A stretch of 62,028 nt of DNA from an uncultured bacterium (GTDB taxonomy: Bacteria > Bacillota > Clostridia > Oscillospirales > Oscillospiraceae). Under the pieces are notes generated by a model. The model was not told where the DNA came from, made no database searches, and worked only from the letters and a program-made list of their open reading frames with translations. The stretch covers positions 1-62,028 of the forward strand of contig CASFCS010000011.1 of NCBI GenBank assembly GCA_949293245.1. Reading direction: 5' to 3'. The position numbers were made by a program, and so were the translations under genes. Below, piece by piece: positions 53,628 through 62,021 of this stretch (position 1 is the first letter of the stretch; the number at the start of each line of letters is the position of its first letter).

Positions 53628-54890
53628 ATGAAAAAAAGCGTGCAGCGCGCGCTGGTCATCGTTCTGGCCCTGGCCCTGGTGGCCGGTATCTTCGTGCCCG
53701 CGGTGGCGGCCACCATCCAGGCGGCCATGGCGGTGAGCCAGTCGGAGATTGACCAGCTGGAGGAGGAGCAGGACGAGATCAACCAGCAGATCCAGGACCT
53801 GGAGAATCAGCTGGCTGCCCTGGCGGGGGACAAGTCCGCCGCCCTGGAGCGCAAGGAACTGCTGGACCAGCAGATCGACGCCCTTCAGGCGGAGATCGAC
53901 GCCACCCAGGCCATCATTACCGCCCTGGACGGTCAGATCGCCCAGAAGGAGACCGAGATCGCGGATCTGGAGGCCCAGGAGGCCGAGCAGTACGACCTCT
54001 TCTGCCAGCGGGTGCGCGCCATGGAGGAGACGGGGTCGGTGTCTTACCTGGCCATTTTGTTCAATGCCAGCAGCTTTGAGGAGTTCCTGGACCAGGCCAT
54101 GCTGGTCACCGAGATCATGGACTACGATAACGCCATCATCGACGCCCTCCAGGCCACCCGGCAGCAGCTGGAGAGCGCCAAGACCGACCTGGAGACCGCC
54201 CGGGCGGACCAGGAGGACGTGAAGGCCGAGCAGGAGAGCGCCAAGGCCCAGCTGGATACTCAGCGTGCCCAGGCCGACGCCCTGGTGCAGGAGATCCTCA
54301 GCCAGGAGAGCGAGTACCAGGCCACCCTCAACGAGATCGAGGCCGAGGAGGAGCGCATCCAGGCGGAGATCGTGCGCAAGTCCGAGGAGCTGGCCCGCCA
54401 GCAGGCGGAGGAGGAGGCCCGGCGGCAGCAGGCCCAGAACAACGGCAGCAGCAGCGGCGGCAGCACCAGTTCCGCCGCCCTGGGCGGGTACATCTGGCCG
54501 GTGAACAGCCGGCGCATCACCTCCCCCTTCGGCTCCCGGAACACCGGCATCGCCGGGGCCTCCACCAACCACAAGGGGGTGGACATCGGCGGGGTGTACT
54601 ACAGCTCCGTGGTGCGCGCGGCCAAGGCGGGCACGGTAATCGTCTCCACTTACAGCAGCTCTTACGGCAACTACGTGGTGGTAAGCCACGGCGCGGGCAA
54701 CACCACCCTCTACGCCCATATGAGCAGCCGCAGCGTCTCCGTGGGGGACGTGGTGGCCCAGGGGGACCAGCTGGGCATCACCGGGTCCACCGGCATCTCC
54801 AGCGGCCCTCATCTCCACTTTGAGATCACGGAGAACGGCGTGCGGGTGAATCCGCTGCAGTATCTCACAGGCTATATCCAGGCGTGGTGA
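53628..54890 (+). CDS. EnvC/PcsB-like M23 peptidase, copy 1
   Basis: A 420-aa exported protein: signal peptide (about 1-35), a long coiled coil (about 36-270), a Gln/Ser/Gly linker (about 265-290) and an M23/LytM domain. The zinc residues are present (NHKGVDIGG, HxxxD; GPHLHFEI), so it may be an active endopeptidase rather than only an activator. It lies 18 nt after ftsX and has a sister gene directly downstream whose coiled-coil middle is nearly identical. FtsEX would control its activity at the septum. Confidence 0.93.
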   Translation: MKKSVQRALVIVLALALVAGIFVPAVAATIQAAMAVSQSEIDQLEEEQDEINQQIQDLENQLAALAGDKSAALERKELLDQQIDALQAEIDATQAIITALDGQIAQKETEIADLEAQEAEQYDLFCQRVRAMEETGSVSYLAILFNASSFEEFLDQAMLVTEIMDYDNAIIDALQATRQQLESAKTDLETARADQEDVKAEQESAKAQLDTQRAQADALVQEILSQESEYQATLNEIEAEEERIQAEIVRKSEELARQQAEEEARRQQAQNNGSSSGGSTSSAALGGYIWPVNSRRITSPFGSRNTGIAGASTNHKGVDIGGVYYSSVVRAAKAGTVIVSTYSSSYGNYVVVSHGAGNTTLYAHMSSRSVSVGDVVAQGDQLGITGSTGISSGPHLHFEITENGVRVNPLQYLTGYIQAW

Positions 54891-54928
54891 CCCTGTTCAC
54901 GCCCGGAAGGACGGGAAAGGGAGGCGCA

Positions 54929-56146
54929 ATGAACAGATCCGGACGGCTGCTGGCCATGCTGCTGGCGGCGGCGGTGGCCCTGGGCCTGTGCTGGCCCTGG
55001 GACCAGCCCCAGGCGGCCATGGCGGTGAGCCAGTCGGAGATTGACGAGATGAAGGAGGAGCGGGAGGGCATCGACCAGCGCATTGATGAGCTGCAAAGCC
55101 AGCTGGAGGCCCTCTCCGCCGACAAGTCCGCCGCCCTGGAGCGCAAGGCTCTGCTGGACCAGCAGATGGAGGCCATCCAGGAGCAGATCGATACTACCGC
55201 CGCCCTGATCGCGGCCCTGGACGATCAGATTGCCGGAAAGGAGGCGGAGATCGCCCGCCTGGAGGCCCAGGAGGCTGAGCAGTACGACCTCTTCTGCCGG
55301 CGGGTGCGGGCCATGGAGGAGACGGGGAGCGTCTCCTATCTGGCCATCCTGTTCAACGCCAGCAGCTTTGAGGAGTTTTTGGACCAGGCCATGCTGGTTA
55401 CCGAGATCATGGACTACGACAACGCCATCATCGATGCCCTCCAGGCCACCCGGCAGCAGCTGGAGAGCGCCAAGGACGAGCTGGAGACCGCCCGCAGCGA
55501 CCAGCAGGCCGTCCAGGCCCAGCAGGAGAGCGCCCGGGGGGAGCTGCAGGCCAAGGTGGACGAGGCCAGCGCCCTGGTGGCGGAGATCGAGGCGTCCCAG
55601 GCGGAGTACGAGGCCACCATCCAGTCCCTGGAGGAGGAGATGGAGGCCATCGACGACGAGATCGCCGCCAAGCAGGAGGAGCTTAACCAGCAGATCGCCC
55701 AGGGGGAGATCTCCATTGACACCGGCACGGGATACTACTGGCCGGTGCCCGGGTATAACAAGATCACCTCCATGTTCGGCTGGCGCAACCACCCCATCTA
55801 TCACACCTGGAAGTACCACAACGGCTGTGACGTGGGGGGCATTCCTGTGGGCACCCCCATCGGGGCGGCCCAGGGCGGCGTGGTCATCACAGCCACCTAC
55901 AGCAGCTCTTACGGCTACTATGTGGTCATCAGCCACGGCAATAACAACTCCACCCTGTACGCCCACATGAACAGCATGCCTCCGGTCAGCGTGGGGCAGG
56001 TGGTCACCCAAGGGCAGACCGTGGGCTATGTGGGGGCCAGCGGCAACGTCACCGGACCCCACCTCCACTACGAAATGCGGGTGGGGGGCACCAGAGTGGA
56101 CCCACTGGCCTATTACCCCAGCATGAGCTTTAATATCGTCTGCTGA
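54929..56146 (+). CDS. EnvC/PcsB-like M23 peptidase, copy 2
   Basis: A 405-aa tandem paralogue of the preceding gene: signal peptide, coiled coil and M23 domain with HNGCDVGG and GPHLHYEM zinc motifs. Residues around LEAQEAEQYDLFC to QATRQQLESAK are almost identical to copy 1, also at DNA level, but the linker and M23 domain differ clearly. The copies may have separate substrates or timing. ATG 54929 follows GGGAGG. Confidence 0.92.
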   Translation: MNRSGRLLAMLLAAAVALGLCWPWDQPQAAMAVSQSEIDEMKEEREGIDQRIDELQSQLEALSADKSAALERKALLDQQMEAIQEQIDTTAALIAALDDQIAGKEAEIARLEAQEAEQYDLFCRRVRAMEETGSVSYLAILFNASSFEEFLDQAMLVTEIMDYDNAIIDALQATRQQLESAKDELETARSDQQAVQAQQESARGELQAKVDEASALVAEIEASQAEYEATIQSLEEEMEAIDDEIAAKQEELNQQIAQGEISIDTGTGYYWPVPGYNKITSMFGWRNHPIYHTWKYHNGCDVGGIPVGTPIGAAQGGVVITATYSSSYGYYVVISHGNNNSTLYAHMNSMPPVSVGQVVTQGQTVGYVGASGNVTGPHLHYEMRVGGTRVDPLAYYPSMSFNIVC

Positions 56147-56225
56147 GCAGAATACGGCATATGACAGGGGATGGGGCGCGGCTCCATCCCCTGGACTGTT
56201 TGACCGTCCCGGAAAGGAGACTCCA

Positions 56226-57401
56226 ATGGAACAGGAAAAGAAACAAAAGGCCCGCCGGATCTGGCCCGCCGTCCTCATCACCGCCCTGGCCACCCTGCTG
56301 GCTGCCGCCCTGGCCCTCTTTTTGCTGCTGGGGCGGGACGGGCTGGCCCTGATGCAGGGCTTTGTCATCATCCGTACCCAGTATGTGGGGGAGTGCGACC
56401 TGGGGGAGGTGGCGGACGCCGGGTTGGACGCCATGGTCACCGCCATGGGGGACCGGTGGTCCTACCACATGGACGCGGAGGCCTATGAGGCCCAGCAGGC
56501 CCGCCGCAGCAACTCCTATGTGGGCATCGGCGTCACGGTGACCTACACCGAGGGGGAGGGCATGAACATCCTGTCGGTGGCGGCGGACAGCCCCGCAGAG
56601 GAGGCGGGACTCCTGGCGGGCGAGCGCATCGTGGCGGTGGACGGGGCATCTATCCTCACCCAGGAGGGCTATGACGCCAACCCCGTCACCGGGGAGAGCG
56701 GCACGGCGGTCACCCTGGACGTGGTGGACGCCGCCGGGGAGACCCGGCAGGTGACCCTCACCCGCGCCTCCATCGCCAGCGTGTCCGTCACCGGGGAGCT
56801 GCTGGAGGGGGACATCGCCCTGGTGACCATCGCCAACTTCTACAGCTCCACCGCCGACCAGTTCCGCCAGACCGTGGAGGATCTCCAGACCCAGGGGGCC
56901 CGGGGGTTCATTTTCGACCTGCGCAACAACCCGGGGGGCTATGTGTCTGAGCTGACCGAGATGCTGGATTTCCTCCTGCCGGAGGGGCCCATCTTTACCA
57001 GCGAGCCCCGCTACGGCGCAAAGCGGGTGGAGGAATCCGACGCGGCGTGTGTGGACGCCCCCTTTGTGGTGCTGGTGAACGCCGACTCCTACAGCGCCGC
57101 GGAGTTTTTCGCCGCCCAGCTGCGGGAGAGTGTCCAGGCCTGGATCGTGGGGGAGGTCACCTCCGGGAAGGGGTATTCCCAGAACACCTTCCCCCTCCTC
57201 AACGGCGGGGCCATGAACATCTCCACCGCCCGGTACTCCACGGGGAACGGGGTCTCCCTGGTGGGCACCGGCCTCACTCCGGATGACACCCTCTCCCTCA
57301 CCGAGGAGGAGGACCTGCTGCTGGACGCGGGGGCCCTGGACCACGGGGAGGACGAGCAGCTCCAGCGGGCCCTGGAGCATATGGAGCAGGAACTCTCATA
57401 A
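56226..57401 (+). CDS. S41 family C-terminal processing peptidase
   Basis: A 391-aa protein: N-terminal membrane helix (about 12-38), a PDZ domain (about 97-180, YVGIGVTVTYTEGEGMNIL) and an S41 serine-peptidase domain with the Ser/Lys dyad in NADSYSAAEFFA and TSGKGYSQNT. Such CtpA-like enzymes often follow ftsEX-PcsB genes and may trim or degrade the hydrolases encoded upstream; that link is inferred from context. It starts at ATG behind GGAAAGGAG. Confidence 0.94.
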   Translation: MEQEKKQKARRIWPAVLITALATLLAAALALFLLLGRDGLALMQGFVIIRTQYVGECDLGEVADAGLDAMVTAMGDRWSYHMDAEAYEAQQARRSNSYVGIGVTVTYTEGEGMNILSVAADSPAEEAGLLAGERIVAVDGASILTQEGYDANPVTGESGTAVTLDVVDAAGETRQVTLTRASIASVSVTGELLEGDIALVTIANFYSSTADQFRQTVEDLQTQGARGFIFDLRNNPGGYVSELTEMLDFLLPEGPIFTSEPRYGAKRVEESDAACVDAPFVVLVNADSYSAAEFFAAQLRESVQAWIVGEVTSGKGYSQNTFPLLNGGAMNISTARYSTGNGVSLVGTGLTPDDTLSLTEEEDLLLDAGALDHGEDEQLQRALEHMEQELS

Positions 57402-57444
57402 CGGCCCCATTTCCGGCATATCTTTGTGGGGGAGGTGCTGGAGC

Positions 57445-58179
57445 GTGGTGGGACATGTGGTGCTGTCGGCGGACCTGCCGGGCCGCCGCCCCCGGTTGGG
57501 GGAGGAGCGGCTGGCGGGGGTGCAGTTCCTCCGGGCGGAGGTGCCCCTTCCCCCAAAGCTGCGCCCGGCCCGGGCCGCCCGCCGGGTGGCTGCCGCCGGG
57601 CGGCTGCTGGCGGAACGGGGGGTGCGCCGGGTGGTGACGGCGGCGGACTTCCCCTATTGGAGCGCCCTGGCGGGGTGGGGACTGGGCCCGGTGTGGGCAG
57701 CCCATCTGTGCCGCGCCTGCGCCGTTTCCCTGGCTCTGGCGGTCCTGGAGGGGCTGGGGGTGTCCCCCGACGGGGCCACGGTGGCCCTCCGGGGGGAGCG
57801 GGTTACCCCTGAGCTGGAGCGGGCCGCGGGACAGCTGTGCCGGGCGGTGCGCCGCCCGGTGATCGGGGTGGAGCGGGGCGGGGAGGCCCTGGCGGAGGAG
57901 CTGCGGCAGCGCTACGGCATCCCTGTCCTGGCGGATCTGCCCCGCCGGGCGCCCCATGTGGCCCTCCACTTCGATCCCGTCCCCGGCGGGGGAGAGGCGG
58001 TGCTGGACCTGTGGGGTCCCCGGCCCCGGCTGCTGGGGTATGAGCCCGCCCTGCCGGGGTGGACCCTGCCGCCCCACTGGGACCCGCTGCCCCTGCTGGC
58101 CGCCCTGGCGGAGGAGGGGGCGCTGCGGGGGGAGGATCTGCGCTGGACCAGAGGGGAGGAACCGGGGGAAAGCACTTGA
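57445..58179 (+). CDS. Conserved-style hypothetical protein, Rossmann-like
   Basis: A 244-aa protein very rich in Ala, Arg, Gly, Leu and Pro, with alternating strands and helices (VVTAADFPYWSALAGWGLGP, RPVIGVERGGEALAEELRQRYG) that suggest a Rossmann-like fold. I recognise no family. It probably begins at GTG 57445, nine bases after GGAGG; an adjacent GTG at 57448 is possible. It is last in the ftsE-ftsX-M23-M23-Ctp row. The strong greA promoter overlaps its stop codon. Confidence 0.75.
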   Translation: MVGHVVLSADLPGRRPRLGEERLAGVQFLRAEVPLPPKLRPARAARRVAAAGRLLAERGVRRVVTAADFPYWSALAGWGLGPVWAAHLCRACAVSLALAVLEGLGVSPDGATVALRGERVTPELERAAGQLCRAVRRPVIGVERGGEALAEELRQRYGIPVLADLPRRAPHVALHFDPVPGGGEAVLDLWGPRPRLLGYEPALPGWTLPPHWDPLPLLAALAEEGALRGEDLRWTRGEEPGEST

Positions 58180-58204
58180 CAGACCGGCAGGAAATCCATA
58201 TAAT
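58176..58204 (+). promoter_or_regulatory. Consensus promoter of greA-lysS
   Basis: TTGACA, 17 nt, TATAAT, a perfect sigma-A promoter, beginning at the stop codon of the preceding gene. Confidence 0.92.
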
Positions 58205-58262
58205 GATGGGTATTAAAAGGGGAGAAACAGGGTAAAGTCCCGGCTTTCCCGGCCCATTGAAC

Positions 58263-58326
58263 CAAATTAAGCCTGCGGCGGTCCCGCCGTGTTTCGACGA
58301 GCCGTGACACACGGCTCCTTTATTTC
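58263..58326 (+). promoter_or_regulatory. Structured leader of greA with terminator-like hairpin
   Basis: The 145-nt leader contains CGGCGG/CCGCCG pairing and a GAGCCGTG / CACGGCTC stem followed by CTTTATTT. An upstream GCCGTG can pair with the same CACGGC, so two folds exclude each other, as in an attenuator. No known riboswitch class was recognised. Confidence 0.5.
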
Positions 58327-58357
58327 GACTATTTGACGGAAAGGAAGCAGAGTATTT

Positions 58358-58828
58358 ATGGCCAAGGAATTCAAAATCAGCGCCGAGCGGCTGGAAGAGC
58401 TGCGCAGCGAGCTGGTCTACCTCAAGACTGTCCGGGAGCGGGAGGTGGCCGATCAGATCAAGGAGGCCCGCTCCTTCGGCGACCTCTCGGAGAACAGCGA
58501 GTACGACGAGGCCAAAAACGAGCAGGGCAAGCTCTACTCCCGCATCGCGGAGGTGGAGAACATTCTGGCCAACTGCGTGGTCATCGAGGACTCCGCCGAC
58601 GCCAACTGCGTCCGGCTGGGCAGCCGCGTGGTGGTGGAGGACCTGGAGTTTGGCGATCAGGAGTCCTACCAGGTGGTGGGCTCCCAGGAGGCCGACCCCA
58701 TGAACGGCCGCATCTCCGAGGAGTCCCCCTTCGGCAAGGCCCTGCTGGGCCGGGCCATCGGGGACACCGTCACGGTGGAGGCCCCCGCCGGGAACATTGA
58801 CTACAAGATCCTTGACATCCAGCGATAA
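58358..58828 (+). CDS. greA: Transcription elongation factor GreA
   Basis: A 156-aa GreA: N-terminal coiled coil with acidic tip (LRSELVYLKTVREREVADQI, ARSFGDLSENSEYDEAKNEQ) and a C-terminal FKBP-like domain. It rescues backtracked RNA polymerase by promoting transcript cleavage. It starts at ATG behind GAAAGGAAG. lysS follows after 25 nt, a common pair. Confidence 0.97.
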   Translation: MAKEFKISAERLEELRSELVYLKTVREREVADQIKEARSFGDLSENSEYDEAKNEQGKLYSRIAEVENILANCVVIEDSADANCVRLGSRVVVEDLEFGDQESYQVVGSQEADPMNGRISEESPFGKALLGRAIGDTVTVEAPAGNIDYKILDIQR

Positions 58829-58853
58829 GAGAGAAGAGAGAGGGAACGTGCCC

Positions 58854-60365
58854 ATGTCCAACGAGAAAAACCAGGCCCAGCAGCCCACCCAGGAGCAGCA
58901 GCTGCCTGAGCTGCTGCGTATCCGGCGGGAGAAGCTCAGCGAGCTGCAGAGCGCCGGGATGGACCCCTTTGTCCAGACCCGGTACACCGTCACCCACCAC
59001 AGCGCCCAGGTCAAGGAGAACTTTGACGCCCTGGAGGGGCAGCAGGTCTCCGTGGCCGGCCGGCTGATGTCCAAGCGGGGCATGGGCAAGGCCGTCTTTG
59101 CCGACCTGCAGGACGCCCAGGGCCGCATTCAGCTCTATGTCCGCATTGACGACGTGGGGGAGGAGCAGCTCGCCCGCTTCATCAAGTACGACATCGGGGA
59201 CATCGTGGGGGTGGAGGGGGAGGCCTTCCGCACCAAGCGGGGGGAGATCTCCGTGAAGGCCAAGACCATCACCCTGCTCTCCAAGTCCCTGCTGCCTCTG
59301 CCGGAGAAGTTCCACGGCCTCCAGGACCGGGAGCTGCGCTACCGCCAGCGGTATGTGGACCTGATCGTCAACCCCGAGGTGCGCCGGGCCTTTGAGGTCC
59401 GTTCCAAGTTCATCAAGCACGTGCGGGATTTCCTGGACGGCCGGGGCTATATGGAAGTGGAGACTCCGGTGCTCAACACCATCTCCGGCGGCGCCACCGC
59501 CCGGCCCTTCATCACCCACCACAACACCCTGGATATCGACATGTACATGCGCATCGCCACGGAGCTGCCCCTGAAGCGGCTCATTGTGGGGGGTATGGAG
59601 CGGGTGTACGAGCTGGGCCGCATCTTCCGTAACGAGGGCATGGACCCCAAGCACAACCCCGAGTTCACCACTGTGGAGCTCTACCAGGCCTACGCCGACT
59701 TCAACGACATGATGGACCTGTTCGAGGACCTGCTCACCTCCGCGGCCCAGAAGATCCTGGGCACCTATGAGGTGGAGTGGCAGGGGGAGAAGCTCAACCT
59801 GGCCCCCGGCTGGCCCCGGCTGCCCATGCATGAGGCGGTAAAGCAGTACACCGGCATCGACTTCATGGCCATTTCCTCTGACGAGGAGGCGGTGGCCGCC
59901 GCCAAGGCCATCGGCGTGGAGCTGCCCGAGACTGCGGACAAGACCTGGGGCAACGCCCTGTACGAGGTGTTTGACCAGCGGGTGGAGGAGAAACTGATCC
60001 AGCCCACCTTTATCACCATGCACCCGGTGGATGTGTCTCCCCTGGCCAAGCGCTCCCCCAAGGACCCCCGGCTCACTGAGCGCTTCGAGCTGTTCATCTG
60101 CCACAGCGAGATGGGCAACGCCTTCTCCGAGCTCAACGACCCCATCGACCAGCGCGGGCGCTTCCAGAAGCAGGTGGAGCTGCGGGCCAAGGGGGACGAC
60201 GAGGCGGGCATGATGGACGAGGACTTCCTCACCGCCCTGGAGTACGGTATGCCCCCCACGGGCGGCCTGGGCATCGGCATTGACCGGTGCGTCATGATGC
60301 TCACCAACTCGGATACCATCCGGGACGTGATCTTGTTCCCCACCATGAAGCCTCTCGACAAATAA
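58854..60365 (+). CDS. lysS: Lysine--tRNA ligase (class II)
   Basis: A 503-aa class II lysyl-tRNA synthetase: N-terminal OB-fold for the anticodon (VSVAGRLMSKRGMGKAVFAD), catalytic motif 2 GRIFRNEGMDPKHNPEFT and motif 3 GGLGIGIDRCVMML. It charges tRNA-Lys. ATG 58854 is preferred over GTG 58848, which is too close to the AGGGA ribosome site. The stop codon overlaps the first base of a 20-bp palindrome, which starts the orphan regulatory region before the mobile element. Confidence 0.98.
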   Translation: MSNEKNQAQQPTQEQQLPELLRIRREKLSELQSAGMDPFVQTRYTVTHHSAQVKENFDALEGQQVSVAGRLMSKRGMGKAVFADLQDAQGRIQLYVRIDDVGEEQLARFIKYDIGDIVGVEGEAFRTKRGEISVKAKTITLLSKSLLPLPEKFHGLQDRELRYRQRYVDLIVNPEVRRAFEVRSKFIKHVRDFLDGRGYMEVETPVLNTISGGATARPFITHHNTLDIDMYMRIATELPLKRLIVGGMERVYELGRIFRNEGMDPKHNPEFTTVELYQAYADFNDMMDLFEDLLTSAAQKILGTYEVEWQGEKLNLAPGWPRLPMHEAVKQYTGIDFMAISSDEEAVAAAKAIGVELPETADKTWGNALYEVFDQRVEEKLIQPTFITMHPVDVSPLAKRSPKDPRLTERFELFICHSEMGNAFSELNDPIDQRGRFQKQVELRAKGDDEAGMMDEDFLTALEYGMPPTGGLGIGIDRCVMMLTNSDTIRDVILFPTMKPLDK

Positions 60366-60416
60366 TCCACAATATATTGTGGATGACGGAGCAGGATGAA
60401 ACAAGATGTAGTGAAA
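60365..60416. promoter_or_regulatory. Pair of NrdR-box-like sites after lysS
   Basis: A perfect 20-bp palindrome ATCCACAATATATTGTGGAT (core ACAATATATTGT, 60369-60380) and ACAAGATGTAGT (60401-60412) have centres 32 bp apart, the tandem NrdR-box spacing. No ribonucleotide-reductase gene follows; the mobile element begins instead. Confidence 0.65.
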
Positions 60417-60451
60417 GAGGCTTACAACCACAACTTTTTCACAACTTTTGC

Positions 60452-60480
60452 TTGACAGACGGCATCAGACGGGCCAAAAT
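60452..60480 (+). promoter_or_regulatory. Possible promoter downstream of the NrdR-like sites
   Basis: TTGACA, 17 nt, CAAAAT; perfect -35 but poor -10, directly followed by a terminator hairpin. It may be the remnant of the promoter that the boxes once controlled. Confidence 0.35.
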
Positions 60481-60483
60481 GAA

Positions 60484-60523
60484 GGGCAAATCCGCGCTTT
60501 TAACTGCGGATTTGCCCTTTTTT
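60484..60523. terminator. Terminator between lysS and the integrase gene
   Basis: Perfect 12-bp arms GGGCAAATCCGC / GCGGATTTGCCC followed by six T. It ends lysS transcription and faces the convergent integrase gene. Confidence 0.9.
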
Positions 60524-60530
60524 GTAATTT

Positions 60531-61763
60531 TCACATCAGCACCAAATTACCCTTGATTGTTGCTGCTTTTTCCTCCATATTTTCCTGTGTGATGTGGGTG
60601 TAGATGTCCATGGTCGTGGAAAAATCAGCGTGGCCCATTACCTGTTGGATAAACTTGATATCGTTCGTGCTTTCGCAGAGTCTTGTACAGAAAGTGTGCC
60701 GCAGATTATGGACGGTAAAATGGGGAAGAAGCTCCGGCTCACGATCTTCCAATTCAGCTTGATTCAGTTCTTCCATGTTGTACGCTGTGGAAATGCGTTC
60801 AATGGCCCGATTGATATTATGAGCGGAGAGGAAACTTCCGTAGCGATTTCGGAAGATGAAACCGTGATAACCGTTCAATACCAACTTATCGTTCGGATAT
60901 AACGCATCCATTACCTCGATTTGCTGGCGAAGCTGTTCAATGACTTCTGGATAGAGGATCGGGATAATGCGTGTACCGCTTTCCGTTTTGGGTGTTGTGA
61001 TATGAAAATCAGCCTTTTTATCAATGACCCGATAGATTAACGCATGGTTGACGGAAATCCGGCCCTTGTTCAAGTCTACATCATCTTTTGTTAAACCAGT
61101 ACATTCTCCTACACGAAGGCCGGTTCCAAGGAGTGTTACCATGACAGGCAGCCAGTGGCTATACATAGGAGATTTTGCGATATACTGGAGGAAATTTTTT
61201 TGCTGTGCTTTGGTAAGAGCAATACGCTTTTTCGGTTTCGGCGCGCTTCCATCTGTTTTTAACTTGGTATAAATGCCTTTGCTGGGGTTCTTCCTGATAT
61301 AATCATCCGCTACAGCCAGTTCGAAAGCAGGATGTACGATGGTGTTGATGCTCTCCAGCGAGTTAATGGCGAAACCGTGTTTGAGCAGTTTGGTATAGAA
61401 TCCAAGAACATCGCTTCGACGGACATTTGGAAGAGGCTCATTGGCGAAAGGTTCATCCTTTACATAGCGATCCCAAAGATACTCATAATTGGCCCGCGTA
61501 GATGGCTTCAACCTGATGTTGTTATCCATGTAGACCTTGAACATATCATTCAAAGTGAGTTTCATTGCTTCCTGAGTCCGGATGCCATCATCAGCATCTT
61601 TCGCAATTTGCTTTTCTTTTGCACGAAGGGAAGCCAAATCGGTATCATAAATGTACTTTTTCTTAGTTCCCAGCTTATAGACGAACATATAGCTGCCGTC
61701 TGAGCGTTGTGTTTCCCCTGTCCGCAGATTGCGGCCTTTGTTGTCTTTTCTAACTTTTGGCAT
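60531..61763 (-). CDS. int: Tyrosine recombinase, Tn916-type integrase
   Basis: A 410-aa site-specific recombinase: N-terminal arm-binding domain (SDGSYMFVYKLGTKKKYIYD), core-binding SAM-like domain (about 70-160) and a catalytic domain with all active-site residues: Arg in LGTGLRVGECTGL, HNLRHTF (HxxR), GHADFSTTMDIYTHI (His and Tyr nucleophile). It catalyses integration and excision of the element. It starts at ATG behind GGGAGG. Codon use and GC content differ clearly from the chromosome around it, a sign of transfer. Confidence 0.95.
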   Translation of the reverse strand: MPKVRKDNKGRNLRTGETQRSDGSYMFVYKLGTKKKYIYDTDLASLRAKEKQIAKDADDGIRTQEAMKLTLNDMFKVYMDNNIRLKPSTRANYEYLWDRYVKDEPFANEPLPNVRRSDVLGFYTKLLKHGFAINSLESINTIVHPAFELAVADDYIRKNPSKGIYTKLKTDGSAPKPKKRIALTKAQQKNFLQYIAKSPMYSHWLPVMVTLLGTGLRVGECTGLTKDDVDLNKGRISVNHALIYRVIDKKADFHITTPKTESGTRIIPILYPEVIEQLRQQIEVMDALYPNDKLVLNGYHGFIFRNRYGSFLSAHNINRAIERISTAYNMEELNQAELEDREPELLPHFTVHNLRHTFCTRLCESTNDIKFIQQVMGHADFSTTMDIYTHITQENMEEKAATIKGNLVLM

Positions 61764-61820
61764 AGGCTGATACCTCCCGATGTTTTGTGTGTTGTTGTGT
61801 CCGAAATGGGCAATGTTCTG

Positions 61821-62021
61821 TTAGCATGAGATCTCGTACAAGTATTCCTTTACGCGCTGAACGCTCCAAAGGACACGAGAATTCATGGTAATGCGGGCGT
61901 GGGCCAAGTCGCCAATCTGGACGGCCGTGTGCCGCCCGCAGTCGAGCAGTTTGCAAAGCGATTCCGTATCGACCGCCAAGCACTGATCCGGTGAAAGGTC
62001 ATTGGGTTTTCTTTTTTCCAT
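61821..62021 (-). CDS. Excisionase-like small DNA-binding protein
   Basis: A 66-aa protein with a winged-helix/MerR-like DNA-binding pattern (DTESLCKLLDCGRHTAVQIG, then SRVLWSVQRVKEYLYEI), as in Tn916-type Xis proteins. It sits just upstream of the integrase gene on the same strand, 57 nt apart, the usual xis-int order. It would bend DNA at the element ends and direct Int to excision. Confidence 0.82.
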   Translation of the reverse strand: MEKRKPNDLSPDQCLAVDTESLCKLLDCGRHTAVQIGDLAHARITMNSRVLWSVQRVKEYLYEISC

